Below, piece by piece: positions 44,609 through 52,982 of a stretch of DNA of 64,000 bases; positions within the stretch are counted from its first letter, which is position 1; each line of letters starts with the position of its first letter. This stretch comes from Oceanococcus sp041619555 (lineage in GTDB: Bacteria > Pseudomonadota > Gammaproteobacteria > Nevskiales > Oceanococcaceae), in assembly GCA_041619555.1 (NCBI GenBank), contig JBFKDQ010000011.1, positions 14,883 to 78,882 on the forward strand, in the 5' to 3' direction. The notes beneath the pieces were generated by a model that worked only from the letters and a program-made list of their open reading frames with translations, ran no database searches and was not told the origin of the DNA. The position numbers were made by a program, and so were the translations under genes.

Positions 44609-47044
44609 ATGTACCGATTGAATTTCATCAGCTTGCTGGCGATCAGTGCCTTGACCGCCTGTGGTGGCGGTCGCAGCACGACCGATACCGCGCCGATGCC
44701 GCCCGACACCGAAAGCGAGACCGAGTCGACCTATCGCGCCGAGATCGTTCGCACGGCCTACGGCATTCCGCACATTACCGCAGCGGACTTTGGCAGTTGG
44801 GGCTACGGCTACGGCTATGTGCATACGCAGGACAATCTGTGCGTGCTGGCCGAAGATCTGATGACGATTCGAGGCGAACGCGCCCGCTATTTCGGCCGCG
44901 ATGGCACGCATGAAATCGTGCCCAATGGTTCGGTCGCCTCGAATGTCGACTCTGATTTCTTCTGGAAATTCATGGCCACGGACGAGGCCATCTCACCGAT
45001 GCGTGACAACTCGGACCCGGAAGCCCTGGCCGCGTCCCGTGGCTTTGTCGCCGGCTACAACCGCTATGTGCGTGAGCTGCGCGCAGGTCAACACCCGGGC
45101 CGACATGCCAGTTGCGCCGATGCCGAATGGATCGGCCCGATCACCGAGGACGACATCTATCGACGCTACTACCGTCTCGCCCTCATCGCCTCATCTTCGG
45201 TGTTCGTCGAAGGCATCGCCAGCGCAGAACCACCGAGCGCCAGCAACCCACCCCTGGCCGCCGCCACGCCCGAGCAGATCGCCGGCCTGGATCGTAGCGA
45301 CTTCCCGCTCGCCGAAGGCCTGCCGATCGGCTCCAACATGTACGGCCTCGGACCGGAAGCCACCGTTGATGGCTCATCGATGCTGTTTGGCAACCCTCAT
45401 TTCCCCTGGTCGGGCACCGAACGTCTGTACCTGGCCCACGCCATCCTGCCGGACACCAACATGATGGGCGCTTCGCTCTACGGGGTGCCGGCCGCCCTGA
45501 TCGGCTTCAATGCGCATTTCGCCTGGAGTCATACGGTGTCCACCGCCTACCGATTCACCTTCTACGAACTCACCCTGAGCCCCGACGATCCCACCACCTA
45601 CCTGTACGACGGCGAGTTGCGACCGCTGGAGGCCACCGAGGTCAACGTTGATGTGCTGGAGGCCGACGGCAGTCTGAGCCGTGAAACGCGCACCCTGTAT
45701 CGCAGCCATTTCGGACCCATGATCGAATTCCAGGTCTCTGGCGTCCCAGTGCTCGAGTGGTCAACCGCCAAGGCCTATACCCTGCGAGATGCGAATGCGG
45801 AAAATGATCGCCTGATGAATCAGTTCTTTCGCTGGAACCGGGCCAAGAGTCTGGATGAATTCATCGAACTGCATGGCTCGGTGCTTGGCGTACCCTGGGT
45901 CAACACCGTCGCCACCGGCCCAGGCCAGGCGGCCTATTATGGCGATGTCACCGTGGTGCCCAACGTGCCCGACAGCAAGACCCAGAATTGTGGCGCCATT
46001 CCCCTGCACGAAGCTTTCCAGCAACTGGTGCCTGGCCTGCCGGTGCTGGACGGCTCCCGCGCCGCCTGCGAATGGGACAGCGATGAGGATGCACCCGCAC
46101 CGGGCATCTTCGGCCCCGCCAACCTGCCCTCGATGCGCCGCAGCGACTGGGTTCACAACTGCAATGACAGTTACTGGCTGAGCAATCCCGATGCGCCTCT
46201 CACCGGCTATGCCGCCATCATTGGCGATGAAGACACCGAGCGGAGCATGAGGACACGGCTGTGCATGTTGCAGGTGATGCGCCGCCTGGACGGCAGCGAT
46301 GGCCTGGCCGGACAGAAATTCAGCTTTGATCAGCTCAAGCAGATCGTGCTGGACTCGCAGGTGTATACCGCCCAGATCGCCCGCGATGACGTGCTGAATG
46401 CCTACTGCCCCTTCGGCACCCTGCTCGGCAGCAGCGGACCGGTGAACATCGCCGATGCCTGCACGGTCCTCGGCAACTGGGACATGAAAAACAATCTGGA
46501 CTCGGTCGGCGGCCATATCTGGCGTGAATTCATCCGCAATGTCGGCGCCTCGCCAGCCACCTGGCAGACCCCCTACGCCAGCAGCGACCCCGTCAACACG
46601 CCACGCGATCTCAATGTACTGGACCCGACCATCGAGCGCGCCTTCGCCGATGCCGTGCAGATGATTCTCGATTCGCCCTTCGCCCTGGACGCCCCGATGG
46701 GCATGATCCAGCACTCCGGCGTGCATGATCCAATCCCGATTTTTGGCGGCGAAGGCTTCGAAGGCTCTTTCACCATCGCCAACGCCCGCGGCACCGGCCT
46801 GAGCGAGAACGGTTATGAGATCACCTATGGCAACAGCTACATCCAGGCCGTCACCTGGGATCCGCAAACCGGACAACCTCACGCCGAAGGCTTCATCACC
46901 TACTCCCAGTCCACCGATCCGGCCTCACCGTATTTCCAGGATTTGACGCAGGCCTATTCGAACAAGTCATGGATTCAGCTCCCGTTCTCTGCGCAAGCAC
47001 TCTCGGCCGCCGAGCAACTCGGGCGCTATACACTCTCGGAATAG
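44609..47044 (+). CDS. Penicillin-amidase/AHL-acylase family lipoprotein (Ntn hydrolase)
   Basis: 811 residues. The signal ends in lipobox ALTAC, unlike most family members, which carry ordinary signal peptides. The precursor is expected to self-cleave before Ser242 in PIGSNMYGLG, whose Ser becomes the N-terminal nucleophile of the beta subunit. GNPHFPWSGTERLYLAHAILP downstream is typical of AHL acylases of the PvdQ/QuiP and aculeacin-acylase branch. The alpha chain starts AEIVRTAYGIPHITA. It may degrade quorum signals or hydrolyse other N-acyl amides; the sequence does not decide. ATG at 44609 has a GGTGGAG site. Confidence 0.9.
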   Translation: MYRLNFISLLAISALTACGGGRSTTDTAPMPPDTESETESTYRAEIVRTAYGIPHITAADFGSWGYGYGYVHTQDNLCVLAEDLMTIRGERARYFGRDGTHEIVPNGSVASNVDSDFFWKFMATDEAISPMRDNSDPEALAASRGFVAGYNRYVRELRAGQHPGRHASCADAEWIGPITEDDIYRRYYRLALIASSSVFVEGIASAEPPSASNPPLAAATPEQIAGLDRSDFPLAEGLPIGSNMYGLGPEATVDGSSMLFGNPHFPWSGTERLYLAHAILPDTNMMGASLYGVPAALIGFNAHFAWSHTVSTAYRFTFYELTLSPDDPTTYLYDGELRPLEATEVNVDVLEADGSLSRETRTLYRSHFGPMIEFQVSGVPVLEWSTAKAYTLRDANAENDRLMNQFFRWNRAKSLDEFIELHGSVLGVPWVNTVATGPGQAAYYGDVTVVPNVPDSKTQNCGAIPLHEAFQQLVPGLPVLDGSRAACEWDSDEDAPAPGIFGPANLPSMRRSDWVHNCNDSYWLSNPDAPLTGYAAIIGDEDTERSMRTRLCMLQVMRRLDGSDGLAGQKFSFDQLKQIVLDSQVYTAQIARDDVLNAYCPFGTLLGSSGPVNIADACTVLGNWDMKNNLDSVGGHIWREFIRNVGASPATWQTPYASSDPVNTPRDLNVLDPTIERAFADAVQMILDSPFALDAPMGMIQHSGVHDPIPIFGGEGFEGSFTIANARGTGLSENGYEITYGNSYIQAVTWDPQTGQPHAEGFITYSQSTDPASPYFQDLTQAYSNKSWIQLPFSAQALSAAEQLGRYTLSE

Positions 47045-47169
47045 CTTGGTATAAACTGGTCACAGAATAGGCACACAATCGCAGGAGTCAGCAGGATTTC
47101 AGCGTGCTGCGGGTTGTGCAGATCTATTCTGCATCAGCTTTCTAGAAAAATGACAGGTTGGGGGCAAGC

Positions 47170-48204
47170 ATGGCAGGCAAGACCAAAAAGATTGTTTACA
47201 TAGGCTGTCTGCTGGCGATGATGGGGTCCGCATGGGGGCAGCCAATAGGCTCTATCATTACGACACGTGGACAGGTCTGGCATCAAGATGCCGACACGAC
47301 AACGCCCCGCACCAAGGCGCAGGCGTCGCAATCCCTATACCCAGGCACGACTCTGCAAACGGGACCCGCTTCGCGCGTTCGGTTTGCCATGATCGACGGA
47401 TCCAAATTTCTGCTCGGACCATCCGCCACCCTCATTTTTGAATCGTCCTCATGGAACCCGGTGACCGGAAAAGGCGAAATCAATTTTCATCTCGTAAGTG
47501 GAGCACTTCGCTCGGTCAGCGGCGGCACCGCATCAGCTCCGGTGAACATCCGCGCGGGAAATCAGACCGTCACAGCCCTTGGCGCCTCCTTTACCGTTGG
47601 TATCTTCGCCCAAAATCAAGGCCAAGCCCAAAGCCTGCGCGGTGCAGGTCCCGGCACCGCCCCAGCCGGCCTGTACATCATCAATCAATCTGGTTTCGTT
47701 TCGATTAGCAATTCGCTGGGCGCCGTCGTGATTCCAGCCGGCTCCACTGGCTTCAGCGGCCTCGGCGAAGCCGCTGCACCAAGGGTGCTTCCCGGCACGC
47801 CGGATGCCGTTCAGCAGACACTCGAGTCCAGTTTGCCATCCGACTCCGAAGTCAACGTGCCGGAAGCTGAATCAGAGCCGCCACCAAGAATAGAGCCTCC
47901 CGCCCAGACTCCAGCCCCCAGCGCATCACCGAGCCCGGCACCGACGATTCCTCCAATACCGACCGCCACACCTACGCCAAGCTCCGCGCCGACACCAACA
48001 CCTGCGCCGACATCGGCGCCGACACCAACACCTGCGCCGACATCCGCACCGACACCAACGCCTGTGCCAACGCCAACACCAACCTCCGCACCAACGCCAA
48101 CGCCAACCTCCTCACCGACACCCACGCCAAGCTCACAGCCGACTCCGACTCCGACTCCGACAGAAGAGCCAGGTTTGAGCCCATTTGATGCGCTGAGGGG
48201 ATAA
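47170..48204 (+). CDS. FecR-domain secreted protein with Pro/Thr-repeat C-terminus
   Basis: 344 residues. The signal peptide (MAGKTKKIVYIGCLLAMMGSAWG) is followed by a FecR-type domain at about 25-150 (GSIITTRGQVWHQD; LYPGTTLQTGPASRVRFAMIDGSKFLLGPSATL; FHLVSGALRSVSG; NQTVTALGASFTVGI). Residues about 230-335 are a low-complexity stalk of Pro, Thr, Ser and Ala. No sigma factor or TonB receptor is nearby, so this is not an iron-sensing FecR. It lies 3 bases before the beta-barrel gene at the head of the exopolysaccharide export cluster. A wall- or polymer-spanning role is inferred. Confidence 0.82.
   Translation: MAGKTKKIVYIGCLLAMMGSAWGQPIGSIITTRGQVWHQDADTTTPRTKAQASQSLYPGTTLQTGPASRVRFAMIDGSKFLLGPSATLIFESSSWNPVTGKGEINFHLVSGALRSVSGGTASAPVNIRAGNQTVTALGASFTVGIFAQNQGQAQSLRGAGPGTAPAGLYIINQSGFVSISNSLGAVVIPAGSTGFSGLGEAAAPRVLPGTPDAVQQTLESSLPSDSEVNVPEAESEPPPRIEPPAQTPAPSASPSPAPTIPPIPTATPTPSSAPTPTPAPTSAPTPTPAPTSAPTPTPVPTPTPTSAPTPTPTSSPTPTPSSQPTPTPTPTEEPGLSPFDALRG
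47970..48171 (+). repeat. Pro/Thr-coding tandem repeat in the FecR-like gene
   Basis: Two nearly identical 30-bp units (47986-48015 and 48016-48045), each coding for a rotation of PTPTPAPTSA, are followed by decayed copies with shorter 6- and 12-bp periods up to 48171. Length variation by slippage or recombination would change stalk length in frame. Confidence 0.85.
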
Positions 48205-48207
48205 TGC

Positions 48208-49434
48208 GTGAACAAGCCTGTCAGCGAACCTACTCAAATTTGCAAGACTGCACTACAGAAGGCTCTCCTAGCGCCCGTCCTGGCGCTCTGCATCATTCCT
48301 GAAGTTCACGCCCAGGGTGACGACTGGGGCCCGCCGCTGGGCGCCGTCATTGGTCTGGAGACGCATGTCACGCACACAGACAATTTCTATTACTCTGTCG
48401 ACAATCCGAAAAGCGCGGCGGGCATTGTCCTGCTACCCAGGTTCAGTTATGCCGGAGAAACGCCAGCCATCGACTGGGAACTTCGTGCCGAGGCTGAGTC
48501 GGCTGTCTTTAACGGCAACACCACAGACAACTACACGGATACCAGCAGCACCCTGAAAGCCAAGCTCTACAATGGCCGCTCGACGTGGAAGGGAAGCGTC
48601 AATTTCCGCACCGACCACGATCCCTTCGGACTGAATCGGACCGCTGGCAGCCAATATGAGAATCGGGAACTGGATCAGTGGCGCCAATCCTCTACCGATG
48701 TGATTTACGGTTACGGACTTGATCGCAGCAGCCCGTTTGCCATCGAACTGCGCAACCGGTACAAACTTCTGCGCTATACGACAAACGAAGATGTCACAAC
48801 GGCGCTGAACCGAACCGATATCCGCAACGACATCACGCTGAGTCTCAACCTGAGTCCTAAAACCGCACTTCTGATCAATCCCTATCACCAGGTCATCGAC
48901 TTTGACCAGGCACCGGAAGTCTCCAAACCAGACCGATCAGCGCAGACCCTAGGCGTTTTAGTTGGCGCAACCTGGTCAGCGACAGCAAAGACCTCAGGAA
49001 CTCTGAAAATCGGCATGTCGCGACGCTCCCCTGATGATGGCAGCCCTGATTTTGACGGCAGTTCCTGGGCCATCGCGATGCAGTGGAGTCCAACGCAGAC
49101 CGCAAGATTTCGAGTACACACCAACAGAAGCGCTCAAGCCAGTTATCGCACCGACACTCGCTTTCTCGATGTCATCAGCTTTGGTTTTGGCTGGAATCAG
49201 CAATGGACAAGCCAATTCCAGACTGCAGTCAGCGCCCAACAGGCATCAAGTGAGTTTGTCGGCGCCGCATTCGAGGACGAGTCGAGAAACGGCAGTATGC
49301 GAGCGACTTGGGCATTGGAAAGGGGCCTGTCGTTGTTTGCCGAAGCCAAGCATTTCGACCGCACGTCTACCAAAGCAGGTCGGGACACCACCAACAACAT
49401 CTTCCTATTCGGCTTTGATGTTCAACTTAACTAG
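48208..49434 (+). CDS. Outer-membrane beta-barrel protein of the EPS cluster
   Basis: 408 residues from a GTG. An N-terminal hydrophobic stretch (ALLAPVLALCIIPEVHA) precedes a mature part made of alternating strands ending in aromatic residues (ETHVTHTDNFYYS, SVNFRTDHDPFG, FGFGWNQQWTSQF), ending FLFGFDVQLN. It resembles the beta-barrel porin group (BBP2 type) found in exopolysaccharide loci. It sits between the FecR-like gene and the short Wza gene, with tight spacing on both sides, so a role in export or surface attachment of the polymer is likely. Confidence 0.78.
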   Translation: MNKPVSEPTQICKTALQKALLAPVLALCIIPEVHAQGDDWGPPLGAVIGLETHVTHTDNFYYSVDNPKSAAGIVLLPRFSYAGETPAIDWELRAEAESAVFNGNTTDNYTDTSSTLKAKLYNGRSTWKGSVNFRTDHDPFGLNRTAGSQYENRELDQWRQSSTDVIYGYGLDRSSPFAIELRNRYKLLRYTTNEDVTTALNRTDIRNDITLSLNLSPKTALLINPYHQVIDFDQAPEVSKPDRSAQTLGVLVGATWSATAKTSGTLKIGMSRRSPDDGSPDFDGSSWAIAMQWSPTQTARFRVHTNRSAQASYRTDTRFLDVISFGFGWNQQWTSQFQTAVSAQQASSEFVGAAFEDESRNGSMRATWALERGLSLFAEAKHFDRTSTKAGRDTTNNIFLFGFDVQLN

Positions 49435-49446
49435 CCATCCGATAAC

Positions 49447-50055
49447 GTGCGCCTTGATAAAACCGCTTTATTGCCAGTTGCGCTTGCTGCATCCCTTTTC
49501 CTGCTACTGGGGGCATGCGCACGTACGACCAGCACCACCCCGACCGTATCCGGCCCCGCCGGCCAGACCGTAGCCGACACAGGCCTTTCCAGTCTGGATC
49601 TGTATCGCCTGGTACCAGGCGATATCGTCAAAGTCGACGTCTATCGAGAGCCCGACCTGAGCACGGAATATTCCATTGAACCCGACGGTCGCATCAATTT
49701 CCCACTGCTCGGTCGCATTCCAGCGTCCGGAAGCACCACGAGCACCCTGGAAAAAATCATCGCTAGAGGACTTTCCCAGGGCTATTTGGTCAATCCAGAT
49801 GTCCGTGTATCGATCGCTAAATACCGACCGATTTACGTCGGTGGTGCAGTCAACAGACCGGGGGAATACACCTACAAACCGGGCTTGACCGCCCAACAAG
49901 CCACGACACTCGCCGGCGGCACTACACGATTTGCATCGGAAGACAAGATTTACGTCCAGCGCTATGGAAAAGGGCCAGAAAAGCGCTATCGAATTACACC
50001 AGACACGCCCATTTATCCGGGCGATATCATCACAATTGAAGAACGCCTGTTTTGA
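49447..50055 (+). CDS. Short polysaccharide export (OPX/Wza-like) lipoprotein
   Basis: 202 residues, GTG start. Lipobox LLLGAC. The Poly_export domain spans about 50-130 (YRLVPGDIVKVDVYREPDLSTEYSIEPDGRINFPLLGRI) and one SLBB-type domain follows (IYVGGAVNRPGEYTYKPGLTAQQATTLAGGTT). It is much shorter than E. coli Wza (379), lacking the second SLBB and the C-terminal helix that forms the outer-membrane pore. The start is 12 bases after the beta-barrel gene and the end overlaps the next gene by 4 bases. Confidence 0.92.
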   Translation: MRLDKTALLPVALAASLFLLLGACARTTSTTPTVSGPAGQTVADTGLSSLDLYRLVPGDIVKVDVYREPDLSTEYSIEPDGRINFPLLGRIPASGSTTSTLEKIIARGLSQGYLVNPDVRVSIAKYRPIYVGGAVNRPGEYTYKPGLTAQQATTLAGGTTRFASEDKIYVQRYGKGPEKRYRITPDTPIYPGDIITIEERLF

Positions 50056-52271
50056 ATAAAGACCTAGAAGTCGAAGCGGCAACTAAGAATTGGCCTGGCA
50101 ACACTCAACCCGCACATTACGCAAGCGGTTTCATCGGGCTCTCCGACCTCCTGGAGATCATCAAGAGAAACCTGATCACTCTCCTTGGCCTGCCACTCAT
50201 CGGCCTCCTTCTGGGCGCGTTCATTGCTGTAAAGGCACCAAGAATCTATGTAGCCACGGCGCTGTTGCAACTTGATCCGAAACCAACTGTAGCCATCCGT
50301 GAAATACAGGATCCCTATCAACCCGGATATGGCACGGAAAAGTACTACAACACTCAATTGCACGTCTTGGGAAGCCGCAAACTAAGCGAAAAACTGGCGC
50401 GGCGCCTGGAGTTACAGCTACTGGACGAGTTTTCAGGCGTGAAACCAGGCCTGATCAGCCGCATTCGTAATCTGTCGCGCTGGTTGCCCTTTCTGCCTCC
50501 TGCACAAGAGAAAAAACTGTCAGAAGAACTTGTTTGGGAAATTGTCGTTGCGAGGACTCAGGCCGCCACAAACGTCGCAATAGTTCGAGAGACCAATCTA
50601 TTTAAAGTGAGATTTTCGTCGCTTGACCCAGATTTGGCGGCCAGGGCGGCAAACTCCTTGGCCGACATCTACATCGAGGAGTTATTGCAAGCGAAGCTCG
50701 ACGTCACAAAGAAGGCGACGTTTTGGCTCAACAAGAACTTGAATGAAATCTCTAACGCCCTAAACGACGCCGAAGATGCCCTGCAGCAATACCGAAGCTC
50801 GGCCGACATTGTTGAAACTGGCGGAGTTCGCAACATCGTCCAGGAAGACCTTTTGGATGCATCCAAACGCCTGAGAGAGGTACAGAAGACTCGGCTTTCC
50901 CTGCAGAATCTTTACGCGGAAATCAACAGGGCGGGAAACTCACCAGAAGCTCTTGGTGAAGTCAGCGCACTCCTGGTTGACCCCGTGGTGAAATCTGCAG
51001 CCGACAACTACTTCCAGGCACAAGACGAAGTACGCAAGCTGGAAAAGCGCTACGGGTCGCGCCACCCCCAGATGGCCACGGCCGAAGCCCGGCTTGAACG
51101 CGCCAAGAAGACCTATTTCGACCAATTGAGGTTCAAAGCACAAGGCGCGAAAAGCGAGTACGAAATAGCCTTGAAAGACGAACAAGAACTTAAACGACAG
51201 GTTGAGCAAGCAAAAAAGAAAGTCCAACAGATCGAAAGCAAGCAGTACGAGCTCGGCGTACTGCAGCGCGAAGTCGAAACAAATAAACAACTGTATGATT
51301 TGTTCCTTTCCCGCTTCAAAGAGACCAGCAGCACCACGAGCTACGACCAGGTCAATGCCCGAATCGCCGATCCCGCAGTCACACCACGCGCACCTTCCAG
51401 GCCAAGAAAAAATTTGCTTATCGCCTCCGGCTTCATGTTTGGGGCACTTCTTGCCTTGTTGGTTGTCGTGTTGCGCGAAGCTCTCCGATCATCGATTGAG
51501 ACGGTCCACGACATCGAAAAAATTACCTCTATCGCCGTCATCTCGGTGCTTCCACGAATGCCACGGTCTGGGCAAAAATCTGCGGCGGCCCATTGGCTGG
51601 CAGGCGAACCGAAATCACCTTTTGCAGACGCCATTAGAAGCGTCAGGGCAGCTCTTGTGCTGTCGGATATTGATCGCAAGATCAAGACCATTGCGGTCAC
51701 TTCTCCGCTACCCTCGGAAGGGAAGTCAACCATTTGCTCAACTTTGGCGACCACATTGGCTCATAATGAAAAAGTACTTGTCATCGACGCTGATTTACGA
51801 CGCCCCAGTCTGAATAAAATGTTCGGCCTACCGAAAAACGCAGTCGGGCTGACTCAATTTCTCGGCGGCCACTCTTCTCTTGAAGAGGTGATCCAGAAAG
51901 ACGAAAAGACCGGGGTCTATACTTTGCCGGCCGGTTCAACTCCAGCCAATCCGGCACAGCTTCTGACTAGCAATGCCTTTCGAGACCTCCTGAATAAACT
52001 TGCAGGGGAATTTGATCGCATCTTTATCGACACCCCTCCCTGCGGCGCAACTAGCGACGCACTTCAGATCGGTCCGCTGATGGATGGCTACCTGCTAGTC
52101 GCGCGCTCAGAAAAAACTCCGACCAGGGCCCTCGCAGGCGCACTGAAACAGCTTTCGATCATTAATGCCAATCTACTGGGCATCGTGCTCAATGACTCCT
52201 CTGTAAGCTTGAGTCACGGCAGCTACGGTTATGGTTATTATGGCAACGTCGGCTACTCTTCCAAGTACTAG
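50052..52271 (+). CDS. Polysaccharide co-polymerase / tyrosine autokinase (Wzc type)
   Basis: 739 residues from a TTG that overlaps the preceding stop. A Wzz-type domain begins after TM1 (LITLLGLPLIGLLLGAFIAV); long coiled coils and a GNVR-like region follow; TM2 is LLIASGFMFGALLALLVVVL. The bacterial tyrosine kinase domain has Walker A near residues 551-561 (SPLPSEGKST), Walker A' VLVIDADLRRP and Walker B FDRIFIDTPPCG. The tail is a tyrosine cluster (SYGYGYYGNVGYSSKY), the expected autophosphorylation sites. It controls chain length and export together with the OPX protein. Confidence 0.95.
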   Translation: MNKDLEVEAATKNWPGNTQPAHYASGFIGLSDLLEIIKRNLITLLGLPLIGLLLGAFIAVKAPRIYVATALLQLDPKPTVAIREIQDPYQPGYGTEKYYNTQLHVLGSRKLSEKLARRLELQLLDEFSGVKPGLISRIRNLSRWLPFLPPAQEKKLSEELVWEIVVARTQAATNVAIVRETNLFKVRFSSLDPDLAARAANSLADIYIEELLQAKLDVTKKATFWLNKNLNEISNALNDAEDALQQYRSSADIVETGGVRNIVQEDLLDASKRLREVQKTRLSLQNLYAEINRAGNSPEALGEVSALLVDPVVKSAADNYFQAQDEVRKLEKRYGSRHPQMATAEARLERAKKTYFDQLRFKAQGAKSEYEIALKDEQELKRQVEQAKKKVQQIESKQYELGVLQREVETNKQLYDLFLSRFKETSSTTSYDQVNARIADPAVTPRAPSRPRKNLLIASGFMFGALLALLVVVLREALRSSIETVHDIEKITSIAVISVLPRMPRSGQKSAAAHWLAGEPKSPFADAIRSVRAALVLSDIDRKIKTIAVTSPLPSEGKSTICSTLATTLAHNEKVLVIDADLRRPSLNKMFGLPKNAVGLTQFLGGHSSLEEVIQKDEKTGVYTLPAGSTPANPAQLLTSNAFRDLLNKLAGEFDRIFIDTPPCGATSDALQIGPLMDGYLLVARSEKTPTRALAGALKQLSIINANLLGIVLNDSSVSLSHGSYGYGYYGNVGYSSKY

Positions 52272-52301
52272 CGGAACACACGTCCAGCTGCCATTCTTGC
52301 C

Positions 52302-52979
52302 ATGCTCACACGTACGGCACAATTTTCCTTCGCCATACTCAGCTTGGCAATCGGTCTGAATGCCCTCGTCGGCCACCTTTACATCTCCGCAAGCCGGCAA
52401 CTGAACCACGAACCTCACGCGGCCCTCGAAGCGAGCAGAATTGCCAGTCGAATTGTCCCGTATCGCCAGGAAAGCTGGGCTAACTTGGCCCTGCATTCAA
52501 CGGAACTAGAACTTGCCAACCAAGCCCATAAGCACCGGCTGCGCTCAGCCTACATGGACGCCCAAGCCTGGATCGCATGGGCCCAATCGCTGTCGATCAG
52601 TTACTTTGACAATTCCGAACAAACCAATCTGCCCCTCACCGAGGCATGGCAAAAAGCTGTCCATCTCGAGCCGCACTCCCCACGTGTCGCTCAGCAGATC
52701 GTTCTAGAACTCCTCCATCGCTGGCCGAAACTGAATTCAAGTCAAACACAACTCGCCACCGACCTGCTTGAAGTCGCCAAAACTTATCGAACGTCTTTTT
52801 ATTTTTTCCTGATCCTTCACAAGCTGGACGTACAATATTGCAACGCCCCGATCGCCAGAGATACAAAAGATAGCGACTGGTGCAAGCGCGTGGCCATACT
52901 TCGCCGGCATTGCACAAGCAACCCTGCACCCAAGCTGCAAACGCTATGCCGGAGCCATGGCATACCCATGAAGGAATAG
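52302..52979 (+). CDS. Hypothetical single-TM protein of the EPS cluster
   Basis: 225 residues. One N-terminal transmembrane helix (FAILSLAIGLNALVGHLYI) is followed by a helical, TPR-like periplasmic region (ESWANLALHSTELELANQAHKHRLRSA; AWQKAVHLEPHSPRVAQQIVLELL) and a cysteine-containing tail. No family recognised. Similar small TM-TPR proteins accompany O-antigen ligase/polymerase genes, and the next gene starts 3 bases later, so a Wzy-associated role is inferred. Confidence 0.6.
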   Translation: MLTRTAQFSFAILSLAIGLNALVGHLYISASRQLNHEPHAALEASRIASRIVPYRQESWANLALHSTELELANQAHKHRLRSAYMDAQAWIAWAQSLSISYFDNSEQTNLPLTEAWQKAVHLEPHSPRVAQQIVLELLHRWPKLNSSQTQLATDLLEVAKTYRTSFYFFLILHKLDVQYCNAPIARDTKDSDWCKRVAILRRHCTSNPAPKLQTLCRSHGIPMKE

Positions 52980-52982
52980 CGA

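Noticed and set aside
47065..47090. Possible sigma-54 promoter (GGCAC...GC) before the FecR-like gene
   Set aside because: The spacing between GG and GC is 9 rather than 10 bases, and the -12 element lacks TTGC.
47170..48204. FecR iron-signalling system
   Set aside because: No ECF sigma factor or TonB-dependent receptor is adjacent; the FecR domain here belongs to the polysaccharide locus.
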